From: Echria macrotheca | Lineage: Eukaryota > Ascomycota > Sordariomycetes > Sordariales > Schizotheciaceae | Assembly (NCBI GenBank): GCA_030411725.1 | Contig: MU839835.1 | Coordinates: 806,001 to 870,000, forward strand | Reading direction: 5' to 3' | DNA: 64,000 nucleotides | Shown here: positions 46,915-57,226 of the stretch, in pieces | How positions within the stretch are numbered: position 1 is the stretch's first letter | How the letters are laid out: each line of letters starts with the position of its first letter | Program-made: the position numbers and the translations under genes | The notes under the pieces: model-generated | Database searches by the model: none | The model's input: the letters and a program-made list of their open reading frames with translations, nothing else | Told to the model about the DNA's origin: nothing

Positions 46915-49429
46915 CTAGGCGTCGGATACTCTCCAGTTCTCGAACCACCTCATGTATCCATAATCCCTGTTGGGCCCCACCATACCCCAGCAGATCGGGA
47001 TGAAGTAGATGTAGAGCCCGATGGTGACGGCGTCCAGGATGCCGTACACACCGTACTGGAGCACCTTGCTCAGGTTCTTCGTAAACCAGTCCACCAGGAA
47101 ACCGAACGTGAGGATGGCAAAGTACAAGGCCGGGTAATAATGGTGGACGTAGGTGACGCGGGCCATGATGACGAAGGGAAGGTAGTGCAGGAACCAGCCA
47201 ATTACCGGATAAATACCCGCATAATGGATCTGGTCAACATCGTCCTGGGACAGCTCCTTGTAGCCTCGTTGCCAGCGGATAGTGTACCACGCGACGAGCA
47301 GGGCAAAGATGCCGAGGCCGGCAGTCGAACCCCAGTAGACGAGGGGGTTGCCCAAGAGGAAGTACTTGACTGTCTTGTCGTCCCAGCTGCACATTCTGAG
47401 ACCAACGTTCAGGATCGGCCATTGCCACCACTGCGAAGCGAGGTCATCCTGCTTGTCGGGGTCGGGCACCAGGGCGTTGTTCGAGGTCATCATAGCCACG
47501 TTCTAGCCCGGTTAGAGACACAACAACAAAACTAACATAGGAAACATACCAGGTGGACAAAGTCCTTGAAGAAAGGAGACTTGTACTTGCCCGGGTCTCC
47601 AGGAGGGACTACAAAAAGTTAGCACATTATGAGACAACAGCAGGAGCAAAACATACGCTTCTCGTTGACGTGGGATTCGATATTCCAGTGAGTATAGGTG
47701 TCGCGGGGCTTGTTCTCCTTGGTGCAGGTAACCTCGATCTGCTTGAAACCCCACTGGGGAAGGTTGACGTTTCCAGCGCGAAGATAGCATCCCAAAACCT
47801 CATGCTTCAGCCGGAAGGCCGTGGTGAGGGTGCGAATCTTGCTCCGGTCCCTGGACGCAGCGTCGCTAACCACCTCGACCTTCCAGTGATCCTTGTCGTC
47901 ACCAACGGTCAAGTTACCATAGCAAGACACCTCCCGATCCGCCTTGGTAATCGGGGCAGAAATCTCGTGCGAGTGAAGGTTACGACCGGTCTGGGCATGG
48001 ATGAGACGGATGATATCCTTGTCGCCAATGAAGCGCGGGTCCTCCTCGGGGTTGAAATCGGCATCACGGCGGTTGGGGTAGAAGAACCACTCGTTGTTGG
48101 CGTCTTTGTGATGGTAGCAAGTCACCTGCTGCTGACTCGAACCCTCAGGATAGGTTTGGACGTGACTGTGAAGCAAACCACCGCCGTAGCCCATATTCTT
48201 GATGGTGACGCGCGAGCCAAAAGCAACCTCCAAGGGGCTGTCCCTACCAACCTCGGTTCCTCTCAGATTGGCCTGGAAGAGCGAAGACATCTGCGCATCG
48301 CCGGGTCCACTGTTGGTAAGAACCGCAAAGTGAACAGCAAAGCTGAGAAGGTAGATCAAAAAGGGGAGGATAATTAGGCCCATAACACGGGCTACGAAGT
48401 GGGCGGCTAGCTCCGTCACGGGCATCTTGGTGTCTCCAAACTTATTCCAAAGATCCTCGATAGTGTAGAGGCCAACAAGGGCGGTGACGAAGAGACCAAC
48501 AAGCTTGACACTGGTGACAAAGCCGATGCTGAGGCCCGTCATGAACAGCCAGAAGAACCATTCGGGATCGAAGCTGTTCTTGCGCTGCGAGTGGAACTTG
48601 GCCCAGCAGAGAGTGGTGGCCACGGTACCGAAGAGAAGCATGGAGTCCAGGAGGATGAAGCGGCTGATTGTGGTGTACGAGTTCTCGCACAGAACCATGA
48701 GGGTAACAAGCCAGACAGTCGGGCGTCTGAGACGAAGCTCCTTAGCGGTCCAGTATGCCATGGGAACGCAGACAGCGCCCCAGAAAGCGTTGAACTGGCG
48801 CATGAAAGTGTAGTTGATCTCCTCGGGGTAGGTTTCGCCGGACTTGAACTCGAAGGATCCATTGTAGCCAGCCAGATATCCGCTCAATCCGACGAGGAGC
48901 TTTCCTGTGGGGGGCTAGTACATGTTAGTATCGGGTCGGCCGACCACAAGAGGTGAACTTGCATGCACGTCGAAGTAGAACTCTCGTTTGAGGTAGTGAC
49001 TACCAAACTTGCCGAAACTGTTGATCGCATAGTGTCAGCGTGGCCCATAGAGTGATGAACGATAGACTAACTGGGCTTCGTCCCAAGTCACGATAGGCGA
49101 CAGCCCAATCTTGTAAAATCTCGTGAAAAAAGCGAGGGCAGTGAAGATTATCGGTGCATAGAGCCACTCCCACTGGCAAAGGACGTCGAGAACGGATGGG
49201 CTCTGGAACAGCAAGCATTAGCACTGCGATTCAGAGTCGATTATAACACTCCGGAAACCCAACAGGCACCGGATGGATGGAGCGTATTCACCTTCTTGGC
49301 GGCCTTCTTCTTGTCGTCAGCCTCGAGGGGTTGCGAGATGGCGGGCGGCGGAGCTGCCACATTGCGTCTCCGCGCATCGCCAACGTCGATGCCAGAGGCG
49401 ACGACTGGCTTGTCGCCGACAGTAGCCAT
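46915..49429 (-). CDS. PMT2: protein O-mannosyltransferase, Pmt2 family
   Basis: Transfers mannose from dolichol-phosphate-mannose to Ser/Thr of secretory proteins in the ER membrane, usually as a Pmt1-Pmt2 dimer. Six exons, 49429-49292, 49202-49072, 49017-48963, 48914-47657, 47608-47550 and 47502-46915, encode 742 aa. The catalytic acidic pair is in TWDEAHFGKFGSHYLKRE at about residue 87; DVHPPTGKLLVGL follows, with Thr where many homologues have Leu or Ala. MIR-type repeats include GGGLLHSHVQTYPEGSSQQQ and HAQTGRNLHSHE. YFLLGNPLVYWGS and YLPFVIMARVTYVHHYYPAL are C-terminal PMT blocks. The third intron (48962-48915) starts with GC: GCAAGT to CTAG. Using it restores the conserved HPP. Confidence 0.95.
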
Positions 49430-50291
49430 GGTGGATGGCTACCAGATCCAAGTGACGCGACTGGACGTGTTCGTGATGGTCGGCAGTCGGGGCGGACTTG
49501 GTGCTGTTGCGGGCTCGAAATAATTAAACGGGTAAAAAACGAGCGTATGCAAAGGTAATGGAAAGAACAGAAAGTAACCTTGGACGGAACACCACGAGAA
49601 TACTCTCGTTGACGCTCCAGAGACCAATGGCAGAATCAGAGCCGTCTCATCAATGTCCCTGAACCAAGGAACGATCTCGAGCAGCCGAAGGGTCGTGATG
49701 AGCTTGCAGCGCTGAGCTGAAGGAAAAGGGATGATGGATGCAGACCACTTCGTGGCCTTTTTCCTGTTCCCCTTCCTTCGCAGCCCGCTTGGCTTGGCGC
49801 GACACCCTTGCCCCAGGCTTCTGGGCTGAGGTACCGCCGTACCCCAAGCCAATCCCGGCTGAGGATCTGTTCCCCATCCATGCACCCCCCCTAAAATAGG
49901 AGATTCCAGGGAGACGACCCACTATGGAAACACTTCCAATACGAATTGCATTCTCAACTCGAGTCTCGATGGAGCGCAGTCAATGTCAAAAAAGGCGGAG
50001 AGTTTTCCTGGTACTATCGAGAATATCCAAGCATCTCCAGCGATAATTGACGAGTTCCTACGGATACATGCATAATAGCTGGGAAAACACAGCGACATCT
50101 CGCTAAACAGCATTGCCGCCTTTTCCCCATCTCCGAGCCGCACGTATTGGAGGCCAGACATGTCGAGCGCACAGCTGCCCAAATCCACATCGATACCGTC
50201 CAGTAGATGCGACCTGCGTGCGGCCATACAAGCCAGGTATTCCGTAATGTACAAGTGATATACAGTAGCCAGCCTCGCACTCGCCCTGAGT
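49430..50291. other. PMT2 promoter and MRP49 3' flank
   Basis: An 862-bp gap between two minus-strand genes. Short frames on both strands look random. Nothing else is seen. Confidence 0.55.
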
Positions 50292-51068
50292 CTATGTGGC
50301 ACTGGCCTTGATAGCAGCGGCCTCGCTCATGGCCTGTGCCAACCGAGCCTTCTCTCTCCTCTGCTCCTGCAGCATCTTTGCATTCCGCTCGCGGTCGATC
50401 TGGCCTCGCCGGCGCAGGTCTTCGATCTCCTGTATCTCCATCTTCTCTTCCAACGGCGTCTCGACGGGGACGGCCGATGTCTTCTTGAGGAATTCCTTCA
50501 GAATCTCGTCGGACCGCAATCCCTTCATATCGACCACCAACACCTTTTCGTCGTTCGCCGGAGGGGGCGCCTTGGACATGCCGTCGGTCGCAGAGCTCGG
50601 TTGCGACACGTCTGCCTTGGCTAGAGGGCCGCCGCCTTCTCTAAGGTAGACGGTCAAGATGGCGGGTCCCAATGGGTCTGCTATCCTGTTGACAATCATG
50701 GGGACGGCCGGATTCCAGAACTTTAACCGTGGCAGATTTTCTCTCCAGAATTTCCTACAATCGTCAGCGCCGGCCTTCGGACGCGATGCCGTACCATACC
50801 TTGGCCCCATATGCCCGCCCTCCATTTTCCTTGCAAACTCCAGATGAATTTTGGTGACATTCGGAGGGAGGATCGCTGCGCCCGGCCCATTGCGTATCCA
50901 GAGAATCTATCGCAGACGTCAGTCCGTTGTCGAGATGTGATGTCGCATGGCGAGAACCAGCTCGGCTCACGGTACCTTCTACATCAATTGTTAGCCAGTC
51001 TTTCGGACATGCAACGAGTCCAGACTTACTTCGCGCAGGGCGTTCATACGCCTTATAACGCCCACCAT
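50292..51068 (-). CDS. MRP49: mitochondrial large-subunit ribosomal protein Mrp49 (mL61)
   Basis: Three exons, 51068-51030, 50906-50800 and 50754-50292, encode 202 aa. The L51/S25/CI-B8 thioredoxin-like domain is recognisable from RNGPGAAILPPNVTKIHLEF, ARKMEGGHMGPRKFWRENLP and RLKFWNPAVPMIVNR. The C-terminal half is a charged helix (EIQEIEDLRRRGQIDRERNA, then QRREKARLAQAMSEAA), a typical mitoribosome extension. The first exon codes only for MVGVIRRMNALRE, and I join it to exon 2 over a 123-nt intron; a very small extra exon inside that intron cannot be excluded. The second intron is 45 nt, the shortest in the window. Its promoter is shared with GEP3. Confidence 0.88.
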
Positions 51069-51340
51069 GTTGAAGGATGTCGCAAAGCGGTGCCAAACGA
51101 GTGCTGGCGCGATGCTGAGGCAGATTGATGGTCCATAAATTTTTGGCCTGAGCTTCCCGTCGTCGCATCAATGCCAAGACTTTCCCACTCACCGCTTTCG
51201 CCTGCCGGGAAGCGGAAGTGGGGCCATTTGCCTGCCGCCACAGCGCGTACCGCGTCCTGGTCGCTCAAGAATTTTCGACTTCTCGTCGCAAAGTCCGCGC
51301 GCTCTCGAATGTCCAGATTGTAACAGCGACCAACTTCACC
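51069..51340. promoter_or_regulatory. 272-bp divergent promoter, MRP49 / GEP3
   Basis: The two mitochondrial genes are transcribed away from this interval, so it must hold both promoters. An in-frame ATG at 51218 would extend GEP3 by 41 residues and shrink the interval to 149 bp. Confidence 0.65.
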
Positions 51341-53347
51341 ATGCCGATGCAGTCGGGTCGGACACTCAGCTCGAGATGGCTGAGGAATGTCTTCAGTCTC
51401 GAGCGCAGTACCGCATCCAACCGAGTTCCCCTTTTTCTCTGTCCAGCCCTGCAATCAGTCACCGGTAGCAATGCAAACCGCCTTTTTCGTCGTCCAAATT
51501 CACGCCTTGTCCATACCGGAAAGCTTCACGCGGAGAGCGCATCTCAAGTAGAAAGCGAACCAGCATATGGGAAACCCGCCGAAACAACCACAAAAACACT
51601 ACCGCTCCTGTGCTCGGGGTGCGGTGCTTTGTCACAAACGACAGTTCCTGGTCGGCCTGGCTACTTCGACTTGCAGCGAAAATCGGTCAGAAGCTATCTT
51701 GGCACTTTGGAAGTCAGGGACGGTACCAGGGTCGAACGAACGACTGATGTTGTCAAGAAAGCCCTCCGCGATGTCAACCTGGAAGAGATGGAGGCCTTGG
51801 GGGTCAACTTGAAGACGCTTCTCCCAGAACGCGCCCCCGCTGTCGACTCCTCGAAGGATACGCCACTGTGCGACCGCTGCCACCATCTGCTTCACCAAAA
51901 TTCCGGAGCGCCAATCTTTCATCCGAGCATCGAGTCGCTGCGTGACACCATCTTCGAGTCCCCATACAAGTACAACTATGTCTATCATGTGTTAGATGCT
52001 GCCGATTTTCCCATGTCTCTCGTTCCTCGGATAGACCAGATCCTTGAGACGGCGCCCTTACGGTCGCACAACCGGAGAACTCGAAGTGAGAAGTACTACG
52101 CGAACAAGAGTACCAAGCTGGACTTCGTCATCACGCGGTCCGACCTCTTGGCCCCTACCAAGGAGCAGGTCGACCGCCTGATGCCATATCTCCGAGAAAC
52201 CCTCCGGGACGCGCTCGGCAGAACGGCGAGAGACGTGAGGCTTGGAAACGTCCACTGTGTCAGCTCCCAGAGGGGGTGGTGGACGAAGGAGCTGAGAGAC
52301 GAGATCTTTGAACGGGGCGGCGCTGGATGGTTGGTGGGAAAGGCCAACGTGGGCAAAAGCAGGCTCTTCAAGGAGGTCTTTCCGAAAGGAAGGGGGGCCG
52401 GCCTCGAGCCTTCCAAGCACGATATCACCGTTGATCTCGAGCTAAGTGAAAAATTGGAGAAGTGTGGCGTCCTGGAGCCCCCCAACGTCGAAGACGCTGA
52501 ACTCTCACTCCTCCCACCGGTTCCCCCAGAGACCATGTATCCCGCTATGCCTCTGGTGTCGTCCCTTCCGGGGACGACCGCTTCTCCAATCCGATTGTCG
52601 TTTGGGGGCGGAAAGGGCGAGCTGATCGACCTGCCAGGCCTGCCGAGAAGCGACCTCGAGTCATACGTGCAGGAGAAGGAACGGGGCTCTCTCATCATGA
52701 AAAAACGGATTTCGCCTGAGCAGATAGTCCTCACGCCGGGGAAGTCCCTTTTGCTCGGAGGCTTCATCCGAATTACGCCTCGCACACCGGACTTGGATGT
52801 CTTGCTTTACAATTTTACGCCGCTCAAAGAGCATGCTACAAGTACAGAAAAGGCCATCGGCATTCAGGAACGGGTCGACCCGGTTAATGTCGAGAATATC
52901 TCGACACCCGAGGCCAGCGAGAATATCAAACTGGCAGCCTCTGTTGAGCTGCGTTATGATGTTACAAAGCAACGTGCCGGACCGCTCACCAGGAAGAACT
53001 CGGTCGACTTGAAGGTAGAGCAGCTGCCTTTCCGGGTACTTTCTGCCGACATTCTCATAGAAGGCTGTGGATGGGTCGAGGTGGTTGCTCAGGTACGGGC
53101 CAGGAACTTACCTTTGTCGGAAGGGAAAGGTGGGGGCGAAGAACACCCAGAGATATTGTCATCACTCGACCTTTCAGCACCAGACCCTCAGCCGCAGAGC
53201 GAATTCACTTGGCCGGTGATTGATGTTTTTACTCCTGAGGGGCGCTTTGTCAGTTCTCGGCGGCCCATGAATGGCTGGCTTATCAACAAGCACAAGCCAC
53301 CCCAGGGGAAGCAGAAGCGGCCTCATTGGGTCGGGCGGAGAAGATAG
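51341..53347 (+). CDS. GEP3: mitochondrial circularly permuted GTPase (Gep3/Mtg3, YqeH family)
   Basis: An intronless gene of 668 aa from 51341. Start chosen because it gives an Arg/Ser-rich presequence (MPMQSGRTLSSRWLRNVFSL) and the context CACC-ATG; 51218 is the alternative. Paired cysteines LLCSGCGAL and PLCDRCHHLL form the YqeH-type zinc site. G motifs occur in permuted order: G4-like ITRSDLL at about residue 262, G1 GKANVGKSRLF at about 331, then G3 DLPGLPR at about 428. G4 has TRSD instead of NKxD. YqeH relatives help assemble the small ribosomal subunit, and yeast Gep3/Mtg3 does so in mitochondria. The neighbour Mrp49 is also a mitoribosome gene. Confidence 0.9.
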   Translation: MPMQSGRTLSSRWLRNVFSLERSTASNRVPLFLCPALQSVTGSNANRLFRRPNSRLVHTGKLHAESASQVESEPAYGKPAETTTKTLPLLCSGCGALSQTTVPGRPGYFDLQRKSVRSYLGTLEVRDGTRVERTTDVVKKALRDVNLEEMEALGVNLKTLLPERAPAVDSSKDTPLCDRCHHLLHQNSGAPIFHPSIESLRDTIFESPYKYNYVYHVLDAADFPMSLVPRIDQILETAPLRSHNRRTRSEKYYANKSTKLDFVITRSDLLAPTKEQVDRLMPYLRETLRDALGRTARDVRLGNVHCVSSQRGWWTKELRDEIFERGGAGWLVGKANVGKSRLFKEVFPKGRGAGLEPSKHDITVDLELSEKLEKCGVLEPPNVEDAELSLLPPVPPETMYPAMPLVSSLPGTTASPIRLSFGGGKGELIDLPGLPRSDLESYVQEKERGSLIMKKRISPEQIVLTPGKSLLLGGFIRITPRTPDLDVLLYNFTPLKEHATSTEKAIGIQERVDPVNVENISTPEASENIKLAASVELRYDVTKQRAGPLTRKNSVDLKVEQLPFRVLSADILIEGCGWVEVVAQVRARNLPLSEGKGGGEEHPEILSSLDLSAPDPQPQSEFTWPVIDVFTPEGRFVSSRRPMNGWLINKHKPPQGKQKRPHWVGRRR

Positions 53348-53668
53348 AATAAAGGCAAGCCAACGCGCGGGGCCTAGTGGATAGAGGTGTTGGATTGTAT
53401 GATATTTGTCTGGATTAGCTGGTACCTTATGGGATGGAAAGGGGCAACAGGGGGAAACATTATGCTTCTGAAGCTGTAAGGAGCCTTTGGCTGCCGCCTC
53501 TCAAGAGGATAATGGAGCCAATAGATCTGTTCATGTGAATTGAATGTGGATCACTCTTGCCTTGCTAATCGGAATGTTTTGTATTGGGATGTGGGGTCTA
53601 TTGTTCCTATTGTGTGCTGCTATTGTCCAGTTGTTTACTAGAATGGGATGACAAGGGGCAACCAGAGA

Positions 53669-53683
53669 GGGGGGGGGGGGGGG
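53669..53683 (+). repeat. poly-G tract (15 G)
   Basis: Fifteen consecutive G follow AGAGA. It is intergenic and prone to length variation and sequencing error. Confidence 0.8.
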
Positions 53684-54130
53684 CGTGGCTGTTCATCCGA
53701 GCTGGATTCGACGTGAATCGCTTCTTGAGACTTCAGGCGGCTGATCTGCACTTTGAACGGGCGTGGTTCTAGGAGTATATACAACTGAGCCCCATTCACC
53801 ACCAAAGAACTCCTTTTCTTCTCACAACCATCGTCACCCCGGAGCCACAGATATCGCGAGGCAATCATCAACCACTATCAGTACTCTCCAAGTTGGTAAG
53901 CGCAAGCCACCTCTGAACCGCATCCATCCATCGCCGAGTAAGTCTTTTGCATTCAAGTTTGCCCATTCTTTGCAGGTAGGCGCCACCGCCGAGGCCCCAA
54001 ACCTAATCCCCGCGCAATCTCTGCGCTAGGCTTGTGGCCTGAATAGAGACAATCACAAGCTATTTACCTAGGTAGAACAATAGCTCTCCAGAATAATAGC
54101 ACACGCAACGCCAGCCATACAGCTTTTTCC

Positions 54131-54195
54131 TCTCTTCCTCCTTCCTCACCTTTTTTCTTCCTCCTTCCTCCTTCCTCCTTCCTCACCTTTTCGCT
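54131..54195 (+). repeat. CT-rich tandem repeat in 5' flank
   Basis: CTTCCTCCTTCCTCACCTTTT occurs twice in slightly different forms with extra CCTCCTT units between. It lies about 210 bp before the zinc-protein start and is probably part of its promoter or leader. Confidence 0.65.
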
Positions 54196-54402
54196 TCCTC
54201 CACCCATCACTTCCTCTTCCAACTTCACTCAACCCCCTACCCAGCTCTCATCCAACGCTCATCCAAGCCTTTTCACCCAACTCTCTCCTCACAACCTGCT
54301 TCACCCATCTCAACTTTCTCTCTAATCTCCTCAGATCGACTTGTCGATCATATTTCGACCGCCAAACCAAACAACCTACCAGTCGTCTCCCTGTTGCCCA
54401 CC

Positions 54403-55548
54403 ATGCCTCGCGGCAAGAGAAACAACAACAACAAAAACAGGTGGGCTTCGACCACCCATGTCCAGGTAAGTTCCCATTCAGACAGTTTGATGACTGGTTT
54501 AACATGGATAGACGTCCTGCAACAAGGCAGCACCGGTAGCAGCCGCCAAACCTGTTGTTAAGGAAGAAATGGCCAAAGGCTACTACAAGCTCACCGAGAC
54601 GGGCCCGGATATATACAAATGCAGGGTGTGCCACTACTTTAAGCCGAAGAACCGTTTCTACAAGTCATCCATGAAGAAACGGTATGAGGGTTTTGACAGC
54701 GGACACGTGCTCGACGACAAAGACGCTCTACCGGTAAGCAGCCACGTAGCTCCGGGACTCCATTCAGTCACTGACCAAGCAATGGCAGATATGCTCAACC
54801 TGCCACGAGGATGAGCACGTGAAAAACCAGAGCACCACCTGGCTAGAGGGAGATGGCGCGCATTCTGGAGCCATTCCAGCCCTGTATAAGCCCAACGAGC
54901 TGGAGTACGACCTGAACCGGTATCGAGACCTGCACCGCATCAACGTGCACCCCTCGGCTCGCAAGAGGATTTCGCCTCCCCAGGTCAACATCGTGAACCG
55001 CCCTCCGGCGTGGCAGTTCAAGATCACGGCCGAGATCGAGGACGAGCTGCTCAGACGCATCGACGCCGCGGCTGCGCCCGTCCATGACATCGCCGCGTCG
55101 TTGCCGCTGCCCACCCGGACGGCGACCAAGGGCCGGTATGACTACCAGGCAGTCTACCGCCGGGCCGTCGAGCTCGCGCCCAAGCCCGGCGACTTCAGCG
55201 AGTGGCTGAAGAAGTTCAAGGCCCACGAGGCGGCGACGTCCGCGCAGACATTTAAGACCAGATACGCACTGAGCGACTGGTGTCTGTTCGAGAAGGTCGG
55301 GACGAAGAACAACATCCAGGACTGGGGGAATGGGGTGGTGAAGGAGGAAGAGACGAAGAAGTACGACGGGCCCAGGGACGCGGCCAACTGGGGCAATATC
55401 CCGCTGTTGTTCCAGAAGCCCAGAAGCCAGGGGAAGCCGTCATCTGTAAGCATTTTTGTTTCCGTCGTCATGTGGTACGCGCGCTAACTTTCTTGCTACC
55501 TAGTGTCCGCAACATCCTCCGTGGATGTACTTGAAGGATAGAGACTAG
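54403..55548 (+). CDS. uncharacterised four-cysteine zinc protein, possibly Stc1-like
   Basis: Four exons, 54403-54465, 54512-54733, 54789-55445 and 55504-55548, encode 328 aa. The basic N-terminus MPRGKRNNNNKNR is followed by two CxxC pairs: C58-RV-C61 and C97-ST-C100. Between them lies FKPKNRFYKSSMKKRYEG. Spacing and the K-x-x-x-F-x-K-S-x-x-K-K pattern resemble the Stc1 domain; in fission yeast Stc1 links RNAi to the H3K9 methyltransferase complex. This is a weak pattern match. The rest is helical and charged, with RRIDAAAAPVHDIAASLPLP and a Trp-rich region (DWCLFEKVGTKNNIQDWGNG). The last exon adds only CPQHPPWMYLKDRD. No other domain recognised. Confidence 0.75.
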
Positions 55549-57226
55549 GCGGATCGCGTTGATCGTAGTCCGCCTCGTGGCTGCACTGAGCACTTGGGGC
55601 GAGGTCTCTCCTCCTTTGGAGTGGCACGGATTCATGGTATTCTGCAGAGGCGTTGTCTCGCAGCTGTTTTGGGACAAATGGTCGACTCTTGGGGAGCATT
55701 CAACCGCCACTTCTTCGCTCTTGCTCCACGGCTCCTTTTCGTTTCCCACTCGCTTCTGCGCAGTTTCTTTTGTCTTTCGGATCGCCGCATTGCGGTCTCT
55801 TTTCTTCGCATATCTTATACCGCGACATGATCCGATTCAACTCGGTTTCGATATCGCCTCATTGCGAACCAGTCGGTGGACAGTACAATCTCGAACGGCG
55901 GACCGATTTTCTGTCAATAAGTCCGTTTTCAACACGAGATCCGGTCCAGGCATCACGACTTCTTCGACTTTGTCTTCGCTTTTTTTATGACCGTCACGAG
56001 TCACGACAGTTTCCTTTTCTTCTTTTTCACCGCGAGACGATGGATCAGCTTGGTGTCGATTCGATAACGACAGTCAATGTTTGATCGGTCGCGCCTTCAA
56101 TTCTCTGCTTCTCTCAATATTATGGACGGCAAATGCATCAGGCAGCTGATCTTCAGCGGCATGAGGATTCTCTTTTCGAATGCGCATTCACCAACATGGA
56201 GTTTCACGGTTGGATGGGAACATACATGGGAGTTGGGCTTGGGACGGGAGTTTTGCTCTGACGCGGGACTTAGCGGGGAGGCATGGAACGGTTTTTTTTT
56301 CCCTGGGAGATTTATTTGGCCGCGGTGTTTTTCTTTCCCCTTTTTCCCCTCTTAGATACATGAGATCCCCACCTTGGGAACTAGTTGAAGTTGAGGTTAT
56401 CTCAACTCGATACGTTTTCTCATGGCTTCTCGGTACCTACGCTGGCCATCCTCGCTAGGTGACACCTATACCCCTTTGCGGGTCTCATGGGTTTTCCTTT
56501 TGTTGATTCGGATGTGTCTATTATCTTCTGCGCGGCTTTTCTTCAAAGATTGCTTCTCTCGTTACGGACATGCGATCGCTGGGATTGATCTCGGGGTTTC
56601 GGTCTCTAGACAGATTTGGTTCTGCTCGGTTGTTCACTGAGAGAGGGTAGTCTCGCGCAGATAGAAAATGACATGCCTCGAACTTTCTTGATGTTTGTTT
56701 TTTTGCAGTGATTTGTGAACTGGTAGCGGTGATGTGTATCCAAACACTGTCTTTGGTGTTTGGCAGGTGGTTGCTGGCGATACCCTCATAGTACAATTTT
56801 TTCTAGTTTTTATGACGGTGAGATGAATATACACACACACAGTCCCAAGAGCTGCGAGGTGATATGGCCTAGTTTAAGATCCAACTCAATGTTGACCATC
56901 TTGAAATGACATCCAACACCCACCAGATAGAGGGCGTTGATCTAGCTCATATCTGTTGCTCTCAGGCCCTCTTCCATATTCTAGAATAACTGGACCATCC
57001 ATCCATCCACAGAGCCAGAGATAATCCAATCCCAAACAAAAAGCATATTAACTTTTATTAGACGAGTATTACGACATAACTAACAAAATCCTTAAAAAAA
57101 GCTGGTGGTATCTTCAAAACCAAACGCTGTTCGCCCACTCCCTACAGCGCCAACAACATCCCGAAACCAACACCACCCCCTTTCTTCTTCTTCACCAACG
57201 AAAACAACGGAAGAAAAAAAAAGGAA
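55549..57226. other. convergent 3' region
   Basis: A 1.7-kb gap between converging genes, T- and CT-rich on the plus strand, with an ACACAC run near 56830. Several short frames exist but none looks coding. Confidence 0.5.

Larger units (their letters stand above)
53348..54402. other. GEP3 3' flank and zinc-protein promoter
   Basis: A 1-kb gap between two plus-strand genes. It holds a run of 15 G at 53669-53683 and a CT-rich repeat at 54131-54195, each listed separately. No gene is seen. Confidence 0.55.

Noticed and set aside
51218..51340. 41-residue upstream extension of GEP3
   Set aside because: The in-frame ATG at 51218 is possible, but the later ATG has better context and begins a typical mitochondrial presequence.
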